A stretch of DNA of 64,000 bases from NCBI RefSeq assembly GCF_900240265.1, contig NZ_LT964739.1:613948-677947 (forward strand), written 5' to 3'. The position numbers were made by a program, and so were the translations under genes. Under the pieces are notes generated by a model. It did not search any database and had not been told where the DNA came from. It saw only the letters and a program-made list of their open reading frames with translations. How positions within the stretch are numbered: the first letter of the stretch is position 1; the number at the start of each line of letters is the position of its first letter. Below, piece after piece: positions 43,739 through 56,361 of this stretch. Origin of the DNA: Galactobacillus timonensis. GTDB taxonomy: Bacteria > Bacillota_I > Bacilli_A > Erysipelotrichales > Erysipelotrichaceae.

Positions 43739-44568
43739 AACGACTCCCGATAGATCTTCATCAGATCATCCACCGACAGCTCCTGCGCCCGGTGCGAAGG
43801 TTCGATGCCCGCCCGCCGCAACACATCCGACGCCCTCTGTGCATCATCAAAGTACGTACGCAGATTGTTGTAGATCGTCTTGCGCCGCTGCTGGAACGAT
43901 GCCCGCACCAGCGCAAAGAAGTCAGCCGTGTTCACAGACGGATCCAGATTGTCACGCCGCGCAAACTGAAGAATAATCGAATCCACCGCTGGCGAAGGAT
44001 TGAAGCTCCTTCCCGGTACCGTAAACAGCTTCCGGATCGAATAGAGATACTGTCCCTCGACGGAGAGTGCACTGTACTCTGCGCTGCCCGGTGCCGCCGC
44101 AAAACGGTCACCGACTTCTTTCTGTACCATCACCGTAATCCAGGGAATATCCCCTTCTTCAAAGATCTTGAACAGTACCGGTGTCGTTATATAGTACGGC
44201 AGGTTGGCACATACGCTGATGGAACCGTAGGCTTCCTTCAGCGCCTTAGTCTTTTCATGCAGATCAGCTTCCAGGAAGTCCTGCAGAATGACTTCGACAT
44301 TGTCATAAGCGCTGAGTGTATCCTTCAGCACCTCGACCATATCTTCATCCACTTCATAACAGGTCACGTGCTTTGAGACGCGGGCAAGAGCCTCCGTCAA
44401 TGCGCCCAGCCCAGGCCCGATCTCGATGACAGCACCTTCGCTGTGTGATTGTTCTGCGCAGCGTGTCACAATGACCGGATCCACAAGAAAATTCTGGCCG
44501 AAGCCTTTCTTCGCCCTGAGATCATACTTTTCCAGGATTTCCTTCGTCCTTGAGGGGACGGCGATCAT
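43735..44568 (-). CDS. rsmA: 16S rRNA (adenine(1518)-N6/adenine(1519)-N6) dimethyltransferase
   Basis: 277 residues from ATG 44568, which overlaps the rnmV stop as ATGA and has GGAAG upstream; the slightly longer GTG start is less likely. AKKGFGQNFLVDP is the family start, VIEIGPGLGALTEAL binds S-adenosylmethionine, and NLPYYITTPVLFK is the catalytic NLPY motif. It dimethylates two adenines at the 3' end of 16S rRNA. Confidence 0.96.
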   Translation of the reverse strand: MIAVPSRTKEILEKYDLRAKKGFGQNFLVDPVIVTRCAEQSHSEGAVIEIGPGLGALTEALARVSKHVTCYEVDEDMVEVLKDTLSAYDNVEVILQDFLEADLHEKTKALKEAYGSISVCANLPYYITTPVLFKIFEEGDIPWITVMVQKEVGDRFAAAPGSAEYSALSVEGQYLYSIRKLFTVPGRSFNPSPAVDSIILQFARRDNLDPSVNTADFFALVRASFQQRRKTIYNNLRTYFDDAQRASDVLRRAGIEPSHRAQELSVDDLMKIYRESL

Positions 44569-45116
44569 TTTGCGTTCTTCCACTGTACTATCGTCTCTTT
44601 CAGCTGTTCTTTCGTGATGCCAAGACAGCGCAGGCGATGCGCCATGGTCCTGGCATTTCCGTTTCCTATATGATACACGGATCCGACATATTCCCGTAAA
44701 GCCGCGGCATCTTTTGCGCCGGTAAAGCCCATGAGATAGAGATCTGTCATCGTCAGATCGCCCGATGGATCTTCGTCGATGACAACGAGGTTGCCAAGTG
44801 CCTGATCCAGTGCCTCCTTCGAGGCATGTTCGACGCCGACCTTCTTGTCGGTACGGGCATCTTTCTTTTCTACAAAGGCATTGAGACAGCCGGGTACCGT
44901 CTGATTGATGCGGCTGCGGATCCGGTTGCCGGGTGAATCGGGGTCAGTGAACACAATGACGCCGCGCACCTTCTGAACTTTGGCAATGAACTTCAGCGTC
45001 GCGTCATCAAGAGAGCTGCCGCCCGTCTCAATCGTGTCGCAGTCATAGTATTTTTTGAGGGTATCGGTGTCGTGATGTCCTTCCACAACGATCACCTGCT
45101 TGATGCGCTGCTTCAT
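44565..45116 (-). CDS. rnmV: Ribonuclease M5
   Basis: 183 residues from ATG 45116, which overlaps the tatD stop as ATGA. It is a Toprim nuclease: VIVVEGHHDTDTL and GVIVFTDPDSPGNRIR hold the acidic catalytic residues. RNase M5 matures 5S rRNA and is typically beside tatD and rsmA in Firmicutes, as here. Confidence 0.95.
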   Translation of the reverse strand: MKQRIKQVIVVEGHHDTDTLKKYYDCDTIETGGSSLDDATLKFIAKVQKVRGVIVFTDPDSPGNRIRSRINQTVPGCLNAFVEKKDARTDKKVGVEHASKEALDQALGNLVVIDEDPSGDLTMTDLYLMGFTGAKDAAALREYVGSVYHIGNGNARTMAHRLRCLGITKEQLKETIVQWKNAK

Positions 45117-45907
45117 TTTCCCTCCAGAAAGCGGGTCCAGTTGACATCGATCTGTGCCGCCATCTCTTCCACCGTAATACCGCGGCACTTTGCAAGCACA
45201 TCCACAATATACGGAATGTTGGACGGATCATTGCGCGTTCCCCGTACCGGTTCCGGCGCCATATAGGGACAGTCCGTCTCCGAAAGCAGATAGTTCACAT
45301 CAATATCTGCGGCCACTTCCTTTGCGTGACGGCTGTTTTTGAACGTTACCGCTCCGCCCAGGGCGATGTAATAGCCCTGCTTCACAAATTCCCGTGCCAT
45401 CTCCTTCGTGCCCGAGTAGCAGTGAATAAGGCCATGGACCTTGTGTTCCCGGAGGATGTCAAAGGTATCCTGAATCGCATCGCGGCTGTGCACCAGAATG
45501 GGCTTGTTCAGCTTCTTTGCCGTCTCGATCTGACGGATAAAGAGCTGCCGCTGCTTTTCCTGAATGACGGGATCCTTTTCCCAGTGATAGTCGATACCGA
45601 TCTCGCCGACCGCAGTGATCATCGGATCACCCGCCATCGCTTCAAACCGTTCATAGTCATCTTCGGTGTATGTGCCGGCTTCGTCGGGAAAAATGGCAGT
45701 CGCAATCCGGAAGTCGATTCCCTTTCCTTCCTGACTTTGTACAAACGCCTTCGCGCGGCGCGCTTCCTCTTCCTTGAGGGTAATGATCATGATGCGGTCG
45801 ACGCGGTGCGCCTTAGTCTTTTCCAGTACCGTATCCAGATCATTTTGAAACTCTTCTCCCATGAGGTGGGCATGGGAATCTACATAATGAATGTTTTCCA
45901 TCGTCAT
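45113..45907 (-). CDS. tatD: TatD family metal-dependent DNase
   Basis: 264 residues; metal ligands are seen in YVDSHAHLM, GEIGIDYHW, LVHSRDA, IHCYSG and LSETDCPYM. Starts at ATG 45907 inside the mnmE stop (ATGA). A DNase/RNase-like hydrolase of the amidohydrolase fold. Confidence 0.94.
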   Translation of the reverse strand: MTMENIHYVDSHAHLMGEEFQNDLDTVLEKTKAHRVDRIMIITLKEEEARRAKAFVQSQEGKGIDFRIATAIFPDEAGTYTEDDYERFEAMAGDPMITAVGEIGIDYHWEKDPVIQEKQRQLFIRQIETAKKLNKPILVHSRDAIQDTFDILREHKVHGLIHCYSGTKEMAREFVKQGYYIALGGAVTFKNSRHAKEVAADIDVNYLLSETDCPYMAPEPVRGTRNDPSNIPYIVDVLAKCRGITVEEMAAQIDVNWTRFLEGK

Positions 45908-47226
45908 TTTCCAAGGCAGAAGCGGGAGAAGATCTCATCCATGAGCTGTTCCTTTCCGCCTTCGCCGGTAATCTCCTTCAGTGCTTCCCAGGCATTCTGC
46001 AGATCCACCGTTACAAGATCGGGGCTGGCGCCGTCCTTCAGTTCCTGTTCGGCGCTGCGCATCGCATCCGCCGCCTGACGGGCAAGGCCGATCTGACGCT
46101 CATTATTGAGTGTATCGGACTTTGCGGAAAGGATGCCGTTGTGATAAAGGCGCTCAATCTCGTCAATCAGGGGCTGAATGTCCTTGTTCAGTGCGCTGAT
46201 CGACAAGGTGCCGGGCAGATCCTTCTCGTCTTTCTTGTTGTAGACAACGATATGGGTGCGGTCTTTGACGGCGTCAAGAATCTTCTGATCCTCTGCCGTA
46301 ATGCCGGCCGTCGCATCGAGGACGACAATCGCAAGATCCGCCTTCTTTAAAGCGTCGAGAGACTTTTCGATGCCGATCTGTTCCACTTTGTCGCGGGCTT
46401 CACGGATACCGGCCGTATCAATCAGATTCAACGTCAGGGAACCGAGGCGTACCGAACCTTCCACAAGGTCACGGGTCGTTCCGGCAATATCGGTGACGAT
46501 CGCCTTATCCTCTTCCAGCAGAGCATTGAGGAGTGATGACTTGCCGACGTTGGGACGGCCGAGGATAACGGTATTAATGCCGTTGCGCACGAAGACAGCC
46601 TGGTCCGCAGTCCTGATCAGATCGGCGCACTGCCGGATCCATGCCTGCACCTCCGGCAGCAGCGTCTCATTAACAAGCGTCGGGACATCGTCATATTCCG
46701 GATAGTCGATGTTTACTTCGATCTGGGCCACGATCTGGGTCAGCTGATCCAATAACGGCTCCAGAATATGTTTCACCGACCCCTTCACTGCATGCATGGC
46801 GCTGGCTGCGTTCACCTCATCTTTGGAACGGATCAGGTCATTGACGCCTTCCGCCTGCGAAAGGTCCATCTTCCCATTGAGGAAGGCACGTTCCGTAAAT
46901 TCGCCGCGGCGTGCCATCCGGATCCCGGTTCCTAACACAAGTGAAAGGATGCGGCGCGTAATATAGACGCCGCCATGGCAGCTGATTTCGACACTGTCCT
47001 CGCCCGTATAACTATTCGGAGCACGATACACCGCAAACAGAACATCATCAACCGCCTCACCGGCATCGTTAACGGTCCCGTAGTGAAGCGTATATCCCTC
47101 TGCCTCCGTAAGGTCAACACTGGCGATTTTATTAATATCAGCGATCGCATCCGGACCGCTGACGCGGATCACGGAGATTGCCGCATCCATCGGCGCCGTC
47201 GCAATGGCCGCAATGGTATCTGTCAT
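45904..47226 (-). CDS. mnmE: tRNA modification GTPase MnmE
   Basis: 440 residues from ATG 47226, which sits one base after the stop of the upstream membrane-protein gene; the nine-codon-longer start overlaps that gene. N-terminal folate-type domain (DTIAAIATAPMDAAISVIRVSG). G domain in the middle with GRPNVGKSSLLN, DIAGTTRD, DTAGIRE and NKKD. The C-terminal motif CLGK carries the catalytic cysteine region. With MnmG it makes cmnm5 at the wobble uridine. Confidence 0.96.
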   Translation of the reverse strand: MTDTIAAIATAPMDAAISVIRVSGPDAIADINKIASVDLTEAEGYTLHYGTVNDAGEAVDDVLFAVYRAPNSYTGEDSVEISCHGGVYITRRILSLVLGTGIRMARRGEFTERAFLNGKMDLSQAEGVNDLIRSKDEVNAASAMHAVKGSVKHILEPLLDQLTQIVAQIEVNIDYPEYDDVPTLVNETLLPEVQAWIRQCADLIRTADQAVFVRNGINTVILGRPNVGKSSLLNALLEEDKAIVTDIAGTTRDLVEGSVRLGSLTLNLIDTAGIREARDKVEQIGIEKSLDALKKADLAIVVLDATAGITAEDQKILDAVKDRTHIVVYNKKDEKDLPGTLSISALNKDIQPLIDEIERLYHNGILSAKSDTLNNERQIGLARQAADAMRSAEQELKDGASPDLVTVDLQNAWEALKEITGEGGKEQLMDEIFSRFCLGK

Positions 47227-47227
47227 A

Positions 47228-47761
47228 TCACTTTCCGCTCTCGATATGGTCAATCTTGCCGTCGCCTTCCGGAATGATTTCCGTAATCTGCAGCGACGGA
47301 TTGCGTGTCAGAAGGAACTGCGCAAAGCGCCCAGCCTGTTCCTTGGAGCTGCAGACGTCGCTCACGGAGCCTTCCGGGATCTGGAAGGTGAGCTTGAATT
47401 TTCCCTTCTTCAGCTTTTCGCCGCGAACGCCGATCAGATCTGTATAGGAAAACTCCACCAGAGAACGGTCATACACCATCATCCTGTCCTTCAGAAGAAA
47501 CGCCTGGCCGATGACGACCGCATTATCGTATGCGTTCCAGTCTTCAATCTTCTTCAGCTGATTGCCGACCGTATTGCGCTCATAAATATATTTGATCAGA
47601 AAGACAACCATGACCGCCGCAAAGCCAAGCGCCAGATAGCGGAACACTTCGATTCCCGAATTAATAAACACCATCATGCATATAAAGGACAGCACAATCA
47701 GAACCGGAAGAATCACGGTATATTTCAATGTCACAAACGATCTTAAATAAAGTTTTGTCAT
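47228..47761 (-). CDS. Membrane protein of unknown function upstream of mnmE
   Basis: 177 residues from ATG 47761 (AGGAG 11 nt upstream). Two hydrophobic segments at about 14-34 and 39-58, then a soluble C-terminal part (about 65-175) with beta-rich character (NAVVIGQAFLLKDRMMVYD, KGKFKLTFQIPEG) that recalls a PH-like domain. First gene of the mnmE-tatD-rnmV-rsmA-ispE operon. No family recognised. Confidence 0.65.
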   Translation of the reverse strand: MTKLYLRSFVTLKYTVILPVLIVLSFICMMVFINSGIEVFRYLALGFAAVMVVFLIKYIYERNTVGNQLKKIEDWNAYDNAVVIGQAFLLKDRMMVYDRSLVEFSYTDLIGVRGEKLKKGKFKLTFQIPEGSVSDVCSSKEQAGRFAQFLLTRNPSLQITEIIPEGDGKIDHIESGK

Positions 47762-47972
47762 TCGAATATCAACTCCTGCAAGCATTGTACACGGGGAATG
47801 AAAGGATTTGCAGAGAACACAACCAGGCAGATAAAAGATAAAATCCGAGCAGCTTTTTTCTTTCCAGTCAGACTTTCCCCCGCATTCGCGAGAAGCACAT
47901 AGAAAAAAAAAGAACTACTGCCAACCACAAGGGAACTTAATCCTGGCATGGGACAGTTGTTCTTTCATCCCT

Positions 47973-48000
47973 AATATAGCCAGGCAAAATGTGAATGCAA
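47973..48000 (-). promoter_or_regulatory. Candidate promoter of the mnmE operon
   Basis: Minus strand TTGCAT (48000-47995), 16-bp spacer, TATATT (47978-47973). It implies a leader of about 200 nt before 47761. Nothing else in the 47786-48123 gap can be supported; a 63-codon frame there lacks a ribosome site. Confidence 0.4.
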
Positions 48001-48123
48001 GAGACAAGTGCTCATAGACTCAGGCTCAGCATCGCATATTCGGGTACTAGCAGAAAATCCATTGTTGGAAACCACCCTCTTTTTTATCTGTGACTTTCGG
48101 AGAGATCCTGCTAGTATCTGATC

Positions 48124-48705
48124 ATGAGGCACAGATTTCTTCTTCCTACACCATTGTTCTGGATGATTGTTGCGGGAATGATAATGATCATTTCACTGTT
48201 TGCCGGTACCCGTTCCATTGATCCGGCAATCTATGCCCGTTACAAGCGTCGTCTTCCTTATAAATCCATTCCGATCTGCGGCACCAGTGAACTGAAAACC
48301 TACATGGATTACCGCACCATTACCGATCCGACATCGACCCAGTACGGCTATATCCGCCAGCACATGCATATCGACCGGGGAACCGGATTACTTTACGACG
48401 GCGACGGCTTCATCGGCGTCGCTCTTGGCTACAGCTTTGGGAGCATTGGATCCCGTTACTACTTCGTCCTCGACAGCGGCATTACTCTCCCCGTTGTCAA
48501 GATCGAAGAAAAAGATCCGAAGGATGCGTCCAACGGATGTACCGTGGACATCAACGGATCTGTACTTGAATTTGTGATTGATGCTGATCGTGCCGACGAC
48601 TATTTCGGCACCGCAACCAACGGCCTCGTTCTGCAGGGAAACTTTAATAATGACCCCAGGTTTGCAGGAGCGATCTCTGAGATTGACCGCGTACTTGATA
48701 ACTAA
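48124..48705 (+). CDS. Exported or membrane-anchored protein of unknown function
   Basis: 193 residues. One N-terminal hydrophobic segment (about 12-28, after MRHRFLLPTP) acts as a signal anchor. The rest is polar and beta-rich, with two cysteines (about 56 and 140) that might form a disulphide outside the cell. No catalytic motif seen. The start ATG 48124 has only a weak ribosome site. Monocistronic; nothing around it suggests a function. Confidence 0.65.
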   Translation: MRHRFLLPTPLFWMIVAGMIMIISLFAGTRSIDPAIYARYKRRLPYKSIPICGTSELKTYMDYRTITDPTSTQYGYIRQHMHIDRGTGLLYDGDGFIGVALGYSFGSIGSRYYFVLDSGITLPVVKIEEKDPKDASNGCTVDINGSVLEFVIDADRADDYFGTATNGLVLQGNFNNDPRFAGAISEIDRVLDN

Positions 48706-48767
48706 CAAAACAGGCCTCCTGCGGCAGTATGCTGTACCAATCGTACTGCTGCAGAGCCAATCTCTTA

Positions 48768-49139
48768 CTACCAGGAGCGGTGGTACCCGTTGGCCAGCAG
48801 AAGCTGACAGATGAAACGGGCAGAGCCGCTGCAGCGGACAGGAACACGGACGCTGCGGTCCTTCTGGTTGACCAAAGCGATACCGGCGATGTCCGCCAGC
48901 ACCTCAAGAGAAGAGCCGTCCGGCATCTCTGGCGCCCCGTAACACTGCTGAAACAGGTAGCGGATCACCGAAGGCGAAACATGGGACTGCGGAAAGCCGG
49001 CGTATGTACCGGCCACCATGCGCCCATCCGGAAGAACCAGCGCAACATCAGAAAGCGTTAGTGTGAAGGCGAGCCCGCAGCCGTGAGACCACTTCTCAAG
49101 AGCGGAAGAAGAAAACGTAAGCGACTTGTTTTTTGCCAT
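48768..49139 (-). CDS. Small protein of unknown function downstream of atpC
   Basis: 123 residues from ATG 49139, which has GGGAGG about 9 nt upstream; the longer frame has no such site. No signal peptide or membrane helix. Fairly hydrophobic stretch GLAFTLTLSDVALVLPDG near 25 and a C-terminal FICQLLLANGYHRSW. A structured leader overlaps its ribosome site, possibly linking it to the ATP synthase operon. No family recognised. Confidence 0.6.
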   Translation of the reverse strand: MAKNKSLTFSSSALEKWSHGCGLAFTLTLSDVALVLPDGRMVAGTYAGFPQSHVSPSVIRYLFQQCYGAPEMPDGSSLEVLADIAGIALVNQKDRSVRVPVRCSGSARFICQLLLANGYHRSW

Positions 49140-49140
49140 A

Positions 49141-49196
49141 AGAAAAACCTCCCTGCCGTCTGTCGGGTACAATGACCCCGCGGCTTCAGGAGGTTT
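49141..49196 (-). terminator. Hairpin with T tract after the atp operon, overlapping a ribosome site
   Basis: On the minus strand AAACCTCC (49196-49189) pairs with GGAGGTTT (49152-49145), with inner GCCG/CGGC and GGGT/ACCC pairs. It is followed by T-rich sequence. The 3' arm contains the GGAGG of the 48768-49139 gene, so it could act both as atp terminator and as a switch for that gene. Confidence 0.6.
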
Positions 49197-49256
49197 GATA
49201 TTCGTATTGCAGAAAGATAGTAACATCACTTCTGCTCAGACACAAGATCCGGATCT

Positions 49257-51088
<1,832 letters not shown>

Positions 51089-51949
51089 TTATACGGCATT
51101 TGAACCGTTGACCACTTCCGTAATTTCCTGCGTAATCGCTGCCTGCCGCGCCTTGTTGTACTCCAGCAGCAGCTCTTCACTGAGATTGTCGGCATTGTCG
51201 CTTGCCGTCTTCATGGCAACTCTGCGCGAACCCTGTTCCGCCGTCGTCGCCTCCATCCATTCGGCATAGGCAACATTTTGAATCATCATCGGAATCAGCT
51301 GATCCAGAATCGTCACCGGATCCGGCTCAAACAAAGTCAGAATCTTTGGCCCGCTCTGTTCATCTTCTTCCACCTTCAGCTTCGTCGTATCCGTTGGCAG
51401 AAGCACATCGATCGCCGGCGCAAACGTCATCGTATTAATGAAGCGCGTATAAAGAACCTGAACCTTTCCGGCCTCATTCTGTTCATAGAGATGCGTACCT
51501 TGTTCCACCCATCCCTTCAGCTCCATCAGCGTCAGCTTATCCGATGAGATTGGTTTCTCATTCAGAATATGAAACCCGTTCTCCTGAAACTGATGATACA
51601 TCGACGTACCAATCAGAACGATCGGATCCGCCGGATTCAGATTTGCCAGCGCAAACTTCAGAACGTTCGCATTGTAAGCTCCGCAAAGCCCCAGGTCACT
51701 GGTAAATACGATGGTCATCGCCATTGTGCTTGTCTTAGGCTTCAGATACATCTCATCCAGATCCGGACTGTCCGCCGCGATCGAAGCTACGGTTGACTGA
51801 AGCCGCTGCGCATATTCACGATTCTGTTCCATCCGGTTACGCTGCTTGAAGAGCTTCGCATTGGCGATCATTTCCATCGCCTTTGTGATCTTGCGCGTAC
51901 TTTTTACGGAACGGATGCGTGAACGCAGAGCCTGCTTCGACTGCGCCAT
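51089..51949 (-). CDS. atpG: F-type ATP synthase gamma subunit
   Basis: 286 residues; the central rotor shaft. Long N- and C-terminal helices (RSRIRSVKSTRKITKAMEMIANAK; NADNLSEELLLEYNKARQAAITQEITEVV) form the coiled coil around a Rossmann-like middle domain with SDLGLCGAYNANV. One base after atpA. Confidence 0.96.
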   Translation of the reverse strand: MAQSKQALRSRIRSVKSTRKITKAMEMIANAKLFKQRNRMEQNREYAQRLQSTVASIAADSPDLDEMYLKPKTSTMAMTIVFTSDLGLCGAYNANVLKFALANLNPADPIVLIGTSMYHQFQENGFHILNEKPISSDKLTLMELKGWVEQGTHLYEQNEAGKVQVLYTRFINTMTFAPAIDVLLPTDTTKLKVEEDEQSGPKILTLFEPDPVTILDQLIPMMIQNVAYAEWMEATTAEQGSRRVAMKTASDNADNLSEELLLEYNKARQAAITQEITEVVNGSNAV

Positions 51950-51950
51950 A

Positions 51951-54011
<2,061 letters not shown>

Positions 54012-54022
<11 letters not shown>

Positions 54023-54527
54023 GGCTGTCTGCTTCCTTCACAAATGCGTCGACGGCCTGGCGGTCCATTTCTGCCCCGCTCTGCTGACCGATCAGTTTGC
54101 CGGCCGCAGCCAGTGCGACATCGACCATTTCTTTCTGCATGCCCTTATACATGGCGGCACGCTCTGCTTCAATCTGTTCATGGGCACGCTGCTTTTCGCC
54201 TGCCGCTTCCTTCTTAGCCTGGGCTAGGATCGCTGCCCGCTCATTGTTTGCCTCACTGACAGCCGCCGAAACAATTTCTTTGGCACGTCCACTGGCCTCA
54301 TTGAGCTGACCCATAGCCTTTTCGCGGTCCGCAAAAGCATCCTGCTTCGCTTTCTCGCTGTCCGAAAGGTCAGCCTGCATCTTGGCGGTGCGGGCATCCA
54401 TCCAGTTTTTCACGGACTTCCATAAAAATTTCTTCGCGAGAAGAAACAGAACAGCTGTGCTGCAGAGCTGAACCACCATCGTCAGCGGATTCGGAATCAG
54501 CTGACCAATGATGTCTACATCCAGCAT
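54012..54527 (-). CDS. atpF: F-type ATP synthase b subunit
   Basis: 171 residues; one N-terminal membrane segment (about 14-35, LTMVVQLCSTAVLFLLAKKFL) and a long Ala/Glu/Lys-rich helix (about 45-150) that dimerises as the peripheral stalk. Slightly longer N-terminal lead than E. coli b, usual in Firmicutes. Confidence 0.95.
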
Positions 54528-54541
54528 CGCTTACTCCCCAA

Positions 54542-54781
54542 TCAATAAACGAAGATCAAAAGAATCGCAACCAGCAGACCATAAATAGCGCAGGTCTCCG
54601 AAAGAGCGATACCAAGAATCATCGTCGAACGAATCTTGCTTTCAGCTTCCGGATTCTTTCCAATTGCGTCACAGGCATGCGCCGCAACCTCACCTTCACC
54701 GCGTCCAGTCATAAAACCTGTCATGACCGCGATGCCGGCACCGATGGCAACCAATCCCTTTCCAATGCTTACCTCATCCAT
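54542..54781 (-). CDS. atpE: F-type ATP synthase c subunit with two-glutamate ion site
   Basis: 79 residues, two membrane helices and the KNPEA loop (43-46). The rotor ion site glutamate is E62 (ALSETCAIYG), followed by T63. A second glutamate, E29, stands in helix 1 (GRGEGEVAAH), 33 residues earlier. That spacing equals the E32/E65 pair of the Na+-binding two-carboxylate c-rings described for Fusobacterium nucleatum. The strong AGGAGG upstream fits the need for many copies. Na+ coupling is inference from the residues. Confidence 0.95.
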   Translation of the reverse strand: MDEVSIGKGLVAIGAGIAVMTGFMTGRGEGEVAAHACDAIGKNPEAESKIRSTMILGIALSETCAIYGLLVAILLIFVY

Positions 54782-54801
54782 ACTTTTTCCTCCTGCAGGT
54801 C

Positions 54802-55518
54802 CTATGCCTGAACTGTCTTAACTTCCGTCGGAATATCATTTCCGATCAGAACAACGGTTAACGTAACAAATACGAGCGTCTGAACGAAGCCCGAGAACAA
54901 ATCAAAATACGCATGCAGCAGCGGCGCAAGAACCGGCCCCATAAAGTTGAATACCTCAACCGACGAATGCGCAATTGCCGAAGCAATCTTATTGGAAAGC
55001 AGCTGCGTACCAATGTACACCAGCTGCATCATGATGCCGCCGCACATAATATTGCCAAACAAACGCAGCGACATCGAAACCATCGTCGAAAATTTACCGA
55101 TAATGTTCATCGGCAGCATCGGCGCAATCGGCTCAATGAACGCATGGAAATAAGCCTTCACACCGCCATACTTAAATTCAACAATCTGAATCAGCAGCCA
55201 CGTAATAAATGCCAGCAGCAGCGTCACCGAAAGATTCGCTGTCGGCGAAGCCAGTCCGAAGAGCGAAATAATATTTGCCGAAAAAATATAGGTCCACAAA
55301 ACACAAATATACGGCGTAATCGCATCCCCGTTCCGCTTCCCCATATTGTCGATGCATGTACGGTTCACTGCCTTGACGCCCATAATGACCATCGCAGCTA
55401 AACCGCGCGGCTCCTGCAGCGGATCCAGCTTATCTATTTTCTTTGAAACAGCGACGATCCCGATTCCAAGCAGAATCGTCAAGAGAATAATGACATACAC
55501 ATCACTCTGAACGGTCAT
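54802..55518 (-). CDS. atpB: F-type ATP synthase a subunit
   Basis: 238 residues with five or six membrane helices. The conserved arginine of the ion channel is in MSLRLFGNIMCGG. It forms the half-channels against the c-ring. Overlaps the atpI-like gene by 17 bp. Confidence 0.95.
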   Translation of the reverse strand: MTVQSDVYVIILLTILLGIGIVAVSKKIDKLDPLQEPRGLAAMVIMGVKAVNRTCIDNMGKRNGDAITPYICVLWTYIFSANIISLFGLASPTANLSVTLLLAFITWLLIQIVEFKYGGVKAYFHAFIEPIAPMLPMNIIGKFSTMVSMSLRLFGNIMCGGIMMQLVYIGTQLLSNKIASAIAHSSVEVFNFMGPVLAPLLHAYFDLFSGFVQTLVFVTLTVVLIGNDIPTEVKTVQA

Positions 55519-55861
55519 GATCCTCCTCTTTCTTTCCTACCGTTTCACTCAGCACTATAGCTAGTTTAACGGAAATCAGCCCGAGTGCACACCCAAAAAT
55601 GTTGATATAGCGCGGAAATAATGCGCCTGGAATCATTGCCAGCGCCATCAGCAGATAGTTGACCATAAAATGGCCCCCGCCGCCTACCGGAACCCGCGTA
55701 TCCAGTACATCCGACCAGAACGTCTCATTGCGCCAGAACAGAAGCCAGCTCACTGCCGCACCGATCACATAACCAACCGCAAACTGCCACCGAAACAGCA
55801 GCGACACCGCAACAATCACAACACCCAGAACTGCCCAGATCTTACGATAACGTTCACTCAT
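55502..55861 (-). CDS. atpI: ATP synthase subunit I-like membrane protein
   Basis: 119 residues with four hydrophobic segments (about 9-24, 27-45, 66-84 and 86-105). Position directly before atpB, length and topology fit AtpI, a helper for c-ring assembly. Sequence identity to AtpI is not obvious by eye. Ends in a charged tail. Confidence 0.75.
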   Translation of the reverse strand: MSERYRKIWAVLGVVIVAVSLLFRWQFAVGYVIGAAVSWLLFWRNETFWSDVLDTRVPVGGGGHFMVNYLLMALAMIPGALFPRYINIFGCALGLISVKLAIVLSETVGKKEEDHDRSE

Positions 55862-56060
55862 GGCTCACGATACTAATTGTGCAGAAAACAAAGAGTTGTT
55901 GCAACCGACAGTTTACTATTTCTGTCATCAGCTGCGAGGCATCTTCACTTTCTCCTTTTCCCATCTTCTCTGCAATCAACCCCTTCCCGGTGAGATACAT
56001 CTTCCGTGTTTCCTGATCCCTTTCAATATTTAACTTGAACTCTGTTCTCGCTAATGCCAT
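55854..56060 (-). CDS. Possible small protein at the head of the atp operon
   Basis: 68 residues from ATG 56060 with a weak GGAAA ribosome site; overlaps the atpI-like start by 8 bp, as real operon genes here do. It is basic to mixed charge in the first 50 residues and ends with a short hydrophobic stretch (LFVFCTISIV). I recognise no family and it could be leader sequence. Kept at low confidence because of the overlap. Confidence 0.4.
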   Translation of the reverse strand: MALARTEFKLNIERDQETRKMYLTGKGLIAEKMGKGESEDASQLMTEIVNCRLQQLFVFCTISIVSHE

Positions 56061-56212
56061 AAATTTGCGTTTCCGGAAGTTATCCGCCCTTGTCATATTC
56101 CAATCTTGCCCGTGAGAGCTCGATTGGAAGGACGGAGAACACTTCCATTTTTATTGCCAAAATATTCATCTCATTAGCTATCATTAAGCACCTATTGAAC
56201 TAACAGTCCTTC

Positions 56213-56239
56213 AAACGGAAAGCATGTTTCCCGTTTTTT
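56213..56239 (+). terminator. Terminator-like hairpin with no gene in front
   Basis: AAACGGAAA (56213-56221), GCATG loop, TTTCCCGTTT (56227-56236) with one bulged C, then a T tract to 56239. On the plus strand no coding gene precedes it. A second hairpin, TGGAAG (56125-56130)/CTTCCA (56142-56147), lies upstream. Either a short RNA ends here or this is a divider between the divergent atp and PTS operons. Confidence 0.45.
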
Positions 56240-56278
56240 CTGCATTGCAAATCATACAGTTTAAAGCGCATTAAAATT

Positions 56279-56299
56279 ATGATTCAAATTGAAAATCAT
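56279..56299. promoter_or_regulatory. Operator-like inverted repeat before the PTS operon
   Basis: ATGATT (56279-56284) and AATCAT (56294-56299), 9 bp apart; AATCAT also occurs at 56250-56255. It stands 63 bp before the IIA start and could bind a regulator. No convincing -35/-10 pair was found; function is inference. Confidence 0.35.
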
Positions 56300-56361
56300 T
56301 GCACTGAACATACATACAAACCGCCTAATATGAATCTATAGATCAATAAGCCGAGGGCACA

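Noticed and set aside
47758..47949. 63-codon minus-strand frame before the mnmE operon
   Set aside because: No ribosome site, odd composition (poly-Phe), and it lies in the probable leader.
48721..48752. Inverted repeat after 48124-48705
   Set aside because: A 9-bp stem exists but no T tract follows, so I did not call a terminator.
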